Source of the DNA: Acetobacteraceae bacterium
Lineage (GTDB): Bacteria; Pseudomonadota; Alphaproteobacteria; Acetobacterales; Acetobacteraceae
Assembly: GCA_947474705.1 (NCBI GenBank)
Contig: CANJJS010000038.1
Location: 1-43,883 of the forward strand
Direction: 5' to 3'
DNA: 43,883 nucleotides
Shown here: positions 40,491-43,883 of the stretch, in pieces
Position numbering within the stretch: position 1 is the stretch's first letter
Layout: each line of letters starts with the position of its first letter
Made by a program: the position numbers and the translations under genes
The notes under the pieces: generated by a model
What the model saw: only the letters and a program-made list of their open reading frames with translations
Told to the model about the DNA's origin: nothing
The model's database searches: none

Positions 40491-41891
40491 ATGCCCGACA
40501 GAAGCCAAACGTACGATGTCATTGTCGCCGGCGGCGGCAATGCCGCTTTATGCGCCGCGATCACCGCCCGCCAGGCCGGCGCCAGCGTGTTGTTGCTGGA
40601 AAGCGCGCCCAAGGCGTTCCGGGGCGGCAATAGCCGTCACACGCGGAATTTGCGGGCGATGCACGACAAGCCCAACGATGTCCTGACCGATGCCTATCAC
40701 GAGGACGAGTACTGGGACGATCTGCTGCGCGTCACCGGCGGTAACACCGACGAGAATCTGGCGCGGATGACCATCCGGGCCTCGTCCGGCGTGTTCGGCT
40801 GGATGCGCGAGTGCGGCGTCCGGTTCCAGCCGTCCTTGACCGGCACGCTGAATCTCGGCCGTACCAATGCGTTCTTCCTCGGGGGAGGGAAGGCGCTGGT
40901 GAACGCGTATTATCTGACCGCGGAACGGCTGGGGATCGATGTTCTCTACGACACCGAGGTCATTTCGCTGAATATGGACGATGGCAGCGTGCGCTCCATC
41001 GACATCACCTATCGCGGCTTTCCGGAGACGGTGCATGCGCGCTGCGTGGTGGCCTCGGCGGGCGGCTTCCAGGCGAATTTGGACTGGATGCGCGAATATT
41101 GGGGCGACGCGGTCGACAATTTCGTCATTCGCGGCACGCCGTACAATCGCGGGCGGGTGTTGAAGAACCTGCTGGACCAGGGCGTGGCGCCGATCGGCGA
41201 TCCGACGCAGTGCCACGCGGTGGCGCTGGACGCGCGCGCTCCGAAATTCGATGGCGGTATCACCACCCGCCTGGACAGCGTGCCCTATAGTGTCGTGGTC
41301 AACCAGTACGGAGACCGCTTCTACGACGAGGGCGAGGATGTCTGGCCGAAGCGCTATGCCATCTGGGGCCGCCTGATCGCCCAGCAGCCGGGCCAGGAAG
41401 CTTATTCCATCTGCGATTCGAAGGCGTTTCCGCTGTTCATGCCCTCGGTTTATCCGGCGATCAAAGCCGATACGATCGAGGAACTGGCGGTGAAAATGAA
41501 GCTCGATCCGGCGAAGGTGAAGGCGACGATCGATGGGTTCAACAAGGCGGTGAAACCGGGTCAGAGCTTCGACAATCTGAAGCTGGACGGCAACGCCACC
41601 GAGGGTCTGACGCCCAACAAGACCAACTGGGCGCGCGCGGTCGATAAGGCGCCGTTCTATGGCTATCCGCTGCGGCCCGGCATCACCTTCACCTATCTCG
41701 GCGTGAAGGTGAACGACAAGGCGCAGGTGCTGATGGACAACGGCCATACCGCCGGCAATTTGTTCGCGTCCGGCGAGATCATGGCCGGCAATATTCTGGG
41801 CAAGGGCTACCTGGCCGGATTCGGAATGACAATCGGTACGGTGTTCGGCCGTATCGCGGGCCAGGAGGCGGCGCGACATGCAAGAAACTGA
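40491..41891 (+). CDS. tcuA: FAD-dependent tricarballylate dehydrogenase TcuA
   Basis: A 466-aa flavoprotein of the fumarate reductase/succinate dehydrogenase superfamily. It has the dinucleotide-binding IVAGGGNAALCAAI at residues 11-24, RGGNSRHTRN near 43 and the C-terminal FAD site with NLFASGEIMAGNILGKGYLAGFGMTIG. TcuA oxidises tricarballylate to cis-aconitate in Salmonella (established). AGGGGAGA precedes ATG 40491; the longer frame start is not family-like. The stop overlaps tcuB by 14 bases. FAD-dependent oxidation of a related tricarboxylate or fumarate-type acid remains possible. Confidence 0.88.
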   Translation: MPDRSQTYDVIVAGGGNAALCAAITARQAGASVLLLESAPKAFRGGNSRHTRNLRAMHDKPNDVLTDAYHEDEYWDDLLRVTGGNTDENLARMTIRASSGVFGWMRECGVRFQPSLTGTLNLGRTNAFFLGGGKALVNAYYLTAERLGIDVLYDTEVISLNMDDGSVRSIDITYRGFPETVHARCVVASAGGFQANLDWMREYWGDAVDNFVIRGTPYNRGRVLKNLLDQGVAPIGDPTQCHAVALDARAPKFDGGITTRLDSVPYSVVVNQYGDRFYDEGEDVWPKRYAIWGRLIAQQPGQEAYSICDSKAFPLFMPSVYPAIKADTIEELAVKMKLDPAKVKATIDGFNKAVKPGQSFDNLKLDGNATEGLTPNKTNWARAVDKAPFYGYPLRPGITFTYLGVKVNDKAQVLMDNGHTAGNLFASGEIMAGNILGKGYLAGFGMTIGTVFGRIAGQEAARHARN

Positions 41892-42987
41892 AGCCATTCT
41901 CAACGCGCGGCGCGAGGTCGAGATCTGCAATGCCTGCCGCTACTGCGAAGGGTTTTGCGCGGTGTTTCCGGCGCTGGAACTGCGGCGCGAGTTCTCCGGC
42001 GGCGATCTGAGCTATTTGGCCAATCTCTGCCATAACTGCCGCGGCTGCTATTACGCCTGTCAGTATTCGCCGCCGCACGAATGGGGGATCAACATTCCCC
42101 GCACGATGGCGGAAGTCCGCGCCGAAAGTTACGAGGAATATGCCTGGCCGCCGGGCGCGGCGAAGCTTTTCGAACGGAACGGCGTCGTTGTCGCTCTGGC
42201 GGTCGCGGCCTCGATCGCGTTGGTATTGATCGTCGCGATGGCGATCGGGTCGCCTGGCGCGTTCTTCTCGGCGCGCCCGATGCAGCCTGGCGCGTTCTAT
42301 TCGGTGCTGCCGTTGCTGACGATGCAGATCGTCGGCATCGCCTCCTTCGGCTTCGCGCTGGTCGCGCTGTGGATGGGCGCGCGGAATTTCTGGAAGGACG
42401 CGGGTCCCACCGAAAAAGTCGGCGTGACCGCGTTGGGCATCGCCGCCTGGGATGTGCTGACGCTGAAAAACCTCGGTGGCAATGGCAACGGGTGCAACGA
42501 CAACTCGGAAGCCTTCTCCATGCGCCGCCGGCATCTGCATCACGCGATGTTCTACGGCTTCATGCTATGCTTCGCGTCAACCTGCTCCGGGTTCTTTTTC
42601 CACGCGTTTCTGGGCTGGCACGCGCCTTACTCGCTGTTCAGCCTGCCGGTGGTGCTGGGTACCGTGGGCGGCGTGCTGATGACCGTGGGGACGGTGGGGT
42701 TGTTCGTCATGAAACTGACCGACGATCCGCTGCCCAACGCGCGCCGGCTGCTGGCGGGCGACGTCGCGATGCTGCTGCTTTTGGCGATGGTGGCGGTGAC
42801 CGGTCTGCTGCTGCTGGCCGTCCGGTCCACGGGCGCCATGCCGCTGACGATGGCCATCCATCTGGGATTTGTGCTCGCGCTGTTCGTCGTGCTGCCGTAC
42901 TCGAAGATGGTGCATGGCGTTTACCGGTCGGCGGCCCTGCTGCGCCGGGCGGTGGAGCGGAACATGAAGCCGTTGGGCGGGGAGTAG
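41878..42987 (+). CDS. tcuB: tricarballylate utilisation iron-sulfur membrane protein TcuB
   Basis: A 369-aa protein with two N-terminal [4Fe-4S]-type motifs, CNACRYCEGFC (residues 19-29) and CHNCRGCYYAC near 51-61, followed by about six membrane helices with conserved His (RRHLHHAMFYG near 220). TcuB re-oxidises the flavin of TcuA and passes electrons to the quinone pool. It overlaps tcuA by 14 bases, so the two are translationally coupled. The usual transporter gene tcuC and regulator tcuR are not next to it; the window continues with a repeat and a solute-binding protein gene. Confidence 0.9.
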   Translation: MQETEAILNARREVEICNACRYCEGFCAVFPALELRREFSGGDLSYLANLCHNCRGCYYACQYSPPHEWGINIPRTMAEVRAESYEEYAWPPGAAKLFERNGVVVALAVAASIALVLIVAMAIGSPGAFFSARPMQPGAFYSVLPLLTMQIVGIASFGFALVALWMGARNFWKDAGPTEKVGVTALGIAAWDVLTLKNLGGNGNGCNDNSEAFSMRRRHLHHAMFYGFMLCFASTCSGFFFHAFLGWHAPYSLFSLPVVLGTVGGVLMTVGTVGLFVMKLTDDPLPNARRLLAGDVAMLLLLAMVAVTGLLLLAVRSTGAMPLTMAIHLGFVLALFVVLPYSKMVHGVYRSAALLRRAVERNMKPLGGE

Positions 42988-43005
42988 AGGCACCGCGCTC
43001 CGGGG

Positions 43006-43030
43006 GCGGCGCGACCCGCCGCGCTTTCCC
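43006..43030 (+). terminator. possible terminator after tcuAB
   Basis: A 6-bp stem (43006-43011 with 43017-43022, 5-base loop) followed by GCTTTCCCC, 19 bases after the tcuB stop. The T-run is short, so confidence is limited. Confidence 0.35.
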
Positions 43031-43089
43031 CGGAGGCTGGCGTTTCTGGGCGCTTCGTTTTCCAGGACCGGCGGCGTCGCACCGTGGCG

Positions 43090-43378
43090 CAGGGCAATCT
43101 GGTGGAGGAAAGAAAGCCTTGGGGCTCCGCCCCAAACCCCGCGAGGGGCGTCGCCCCTTCGAACCCCACCAGGGCGGGGGCCCTGGACCCATTTAATTGA
43201 GGTGTTTGAAGACGGTGGGCCTACGGTGGCGGTTGAACCGCCTCGGATGGCCCCCCGTCTTCAAACACCCCAAAGAGACGGCATCCAAGGCCCTGCCTTG
43301 GCGGGGGTGGAGGGGGCAGCGCCCCCCACGGGGTCCGGGGCGGAGCCCTGGGACTCTCTTCCCTCGCCCGTTTGACCT
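43090..43378. repeat. dispersed palindromic repeat, copy 4 (longest, with internal hairpin)
   Basis: About 290 bp sharing with copy 2 the left motifs (GGAAAGAAAGCCTTGGGGCT, GGGGC core, CGAACCCCACCAGGGCGGGGGCCC) and the right motifs (ACGGCATCCAAGGCCCTGCC, GGGGGCAGCGCCCCCCACGGG, GGGACTCTCTTCC). Its centre holds a separate 69-base hairpin (15-bp perfect arms 43201-43215 with 43255-43269, plus an inner 7-bp stem 43228-43234 with 43236-43242). It occupies most of the 533-bp interval between tcuB and the next gene; the rest shows only a small stem near 43010. Confidence 0.85.
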
Positions 43379-43520
43379 GCATCCTGGCGCCTCGCCCATG
43401 GACTTTCGCGCCCGGAGACGCGATATCCGGGCCGCGCGCCGATCGAGGCGCATGACCATTATCTCCCCGCTGGATCGGCGCGCACCGCGCCGGTCCAGCG
43501 CGAACCACGGTGACCCCAAT

Positions 43521-43883
43521 ATGAAACGCCGCGTTTTTCTGGCTGCTTCCGCCTCCACGCTCGCCGCGCCCGCGATTGGCGCCCAGGGCAAAACCATCGT
43601 GCATGTGCCGCAAGGCAATTTGGTGACGCTGGACCCGGTGTACACCACCGCGCAGGTGACCCGGAACGCCGCCGCGATGGTGTTCGAGACACTGTACGGC
43701 CGCGACGAGAGACTCGATCCGAAGCCGCAGATGGTCCAGGGCCATCTCGTGGAGGACAACGGTCTGCGATGGACCATGACCTTGCGCGACGGATTGCTGT
43801 TCCACGACGGTACCCCGGTGCTGGCGCGGGATTGCGTGGCCTCGCTGCGACGCTGGATGAAGCGCGACGCGATCGGCCAGACC
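43521..43883 (+). CDS. ABC transporter substrate-binding protein, family 5, partial (runs off window)
   Basis: The first 121 codons of a periplasmic solute-binding protein; no stop before the window edge. It begins MKRRVFLAASASTLAAPAIG, a signal peptide with RRVFL, the twin-arginine-like pattern, cleaved near residue 21. The mature part has LVTLDPVYTTAQVTRNAAAM, ETLYGRDERLDPKPQM and TLRDGLLFHDGTPV, the SBP_bac_5 signature. An in-frame ATG at 43452 would add 23 non-signal-like residues and is less likely. It lies downstream of tcuAB; a link to tricarboxylate uptake is possible but unproven, because family 5 proteins usually bind peptides. Confidence 0.85.
   Translation, partial: MKRRVFLAASASTLAAPAIGAQGKTIVHVPQGNLVTLDPVYTTAQVTRNAAAMVFETLYGRDERLDPKPQMVQGHLVEDNGLRWTMTLRDGLLFHDGTPVLARDCVASLRRWMKRDAIGQT

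Overview
This is a GC-rich chromosomal segment (roughly two-thirds G+C by eye), most consistent with an alphaproteobacterium of the Rhodospirillales/Acetobacteraceae type. The basis is the gene-order blocks hfq-hflX and tatB-tatC-serS, the many catabolic oxidoreductases with orphan solute-binding proteins, and a dispersed GC-rich palindromic repeat of a kind I associate with Acetobacteraceae. The taxonomic call is an inference. I see no rRNA, tRNA, CRISPR array, prophage or transposase gene.

Layout. 1-178: hairpins and a partial copy of the dispersed repeat. 179-4022: a small catabolic cluster with two tandem metal-dependent amidohydrolases on + that converge on a luciferase-like flavin monooxygenase and its flavin reductase on -. 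4023-7253: repeat copy, then the housekeeping set serS, tatC, tatB (on -), then a near-perfect hairpin repeat where tatA would normally lie. 7254-13014: a three-subunit molybdenum hydroxylase (FAD, 2Fe-2S, Mo subunits), a MoaD/ThiS-like protein, an uncharacterised two-domain protein and a HAD phosphatase, all on +. 13135-15594: hfq, hflX (probably starting at CTG) and an inositol-monophosphatase-family gene. 15617-17141: two convergent SDR dehydrogenases.

16398-27189 looks like a catabolic island with two divergent arms. The - arm, starting at 23475, runs solute-binding protein, acyl-CoA dehydrogenase, acyl-CoA dehydrogenase, Asp/Glu-racemase-like protein, solute-binding protein, SDR. The + arm, starting at 23698, runs an orphan molybdenum hydroxylase large subunit, an enoyl-CoA hydratase-like protein and a 115-aa unknown. 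This is my best candidate for an undescribed pathway: uptake of an organic acid, hydroxylation or oxidation, then CoA-ester beta-oxidation-like steps. The substrate cannot be read from the sequence.

27190-27565 holds a MITE-like palindromic repeat. 27566-29622 (-) carries an enoyl-CoA hydratase, a Bcp peroxiredoxin and a BrnT/BrnA toxin-antitoxin pair with an inverted-repeat operator candidate. glnE (-) and a large AsmA-like protein (+) diverge at about 32.75 kb. 36191-40335 holds a type II haloacid-dehalogenase-like HAD, a GT-C-like membrane protein, a Uma2 nuclease-fold protein, a small conserved protein that overlaps it tail to tail, and a glutathione S-transferase. 40491-42987 is tcuAB (tricarballylate oxidation). 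42988-43520 is the most elaborate repeat copy, with an internal long hairpin. The window ends inside a third orphan solute-binding protein gene, this one with a twin-arginine-like signal peptide.
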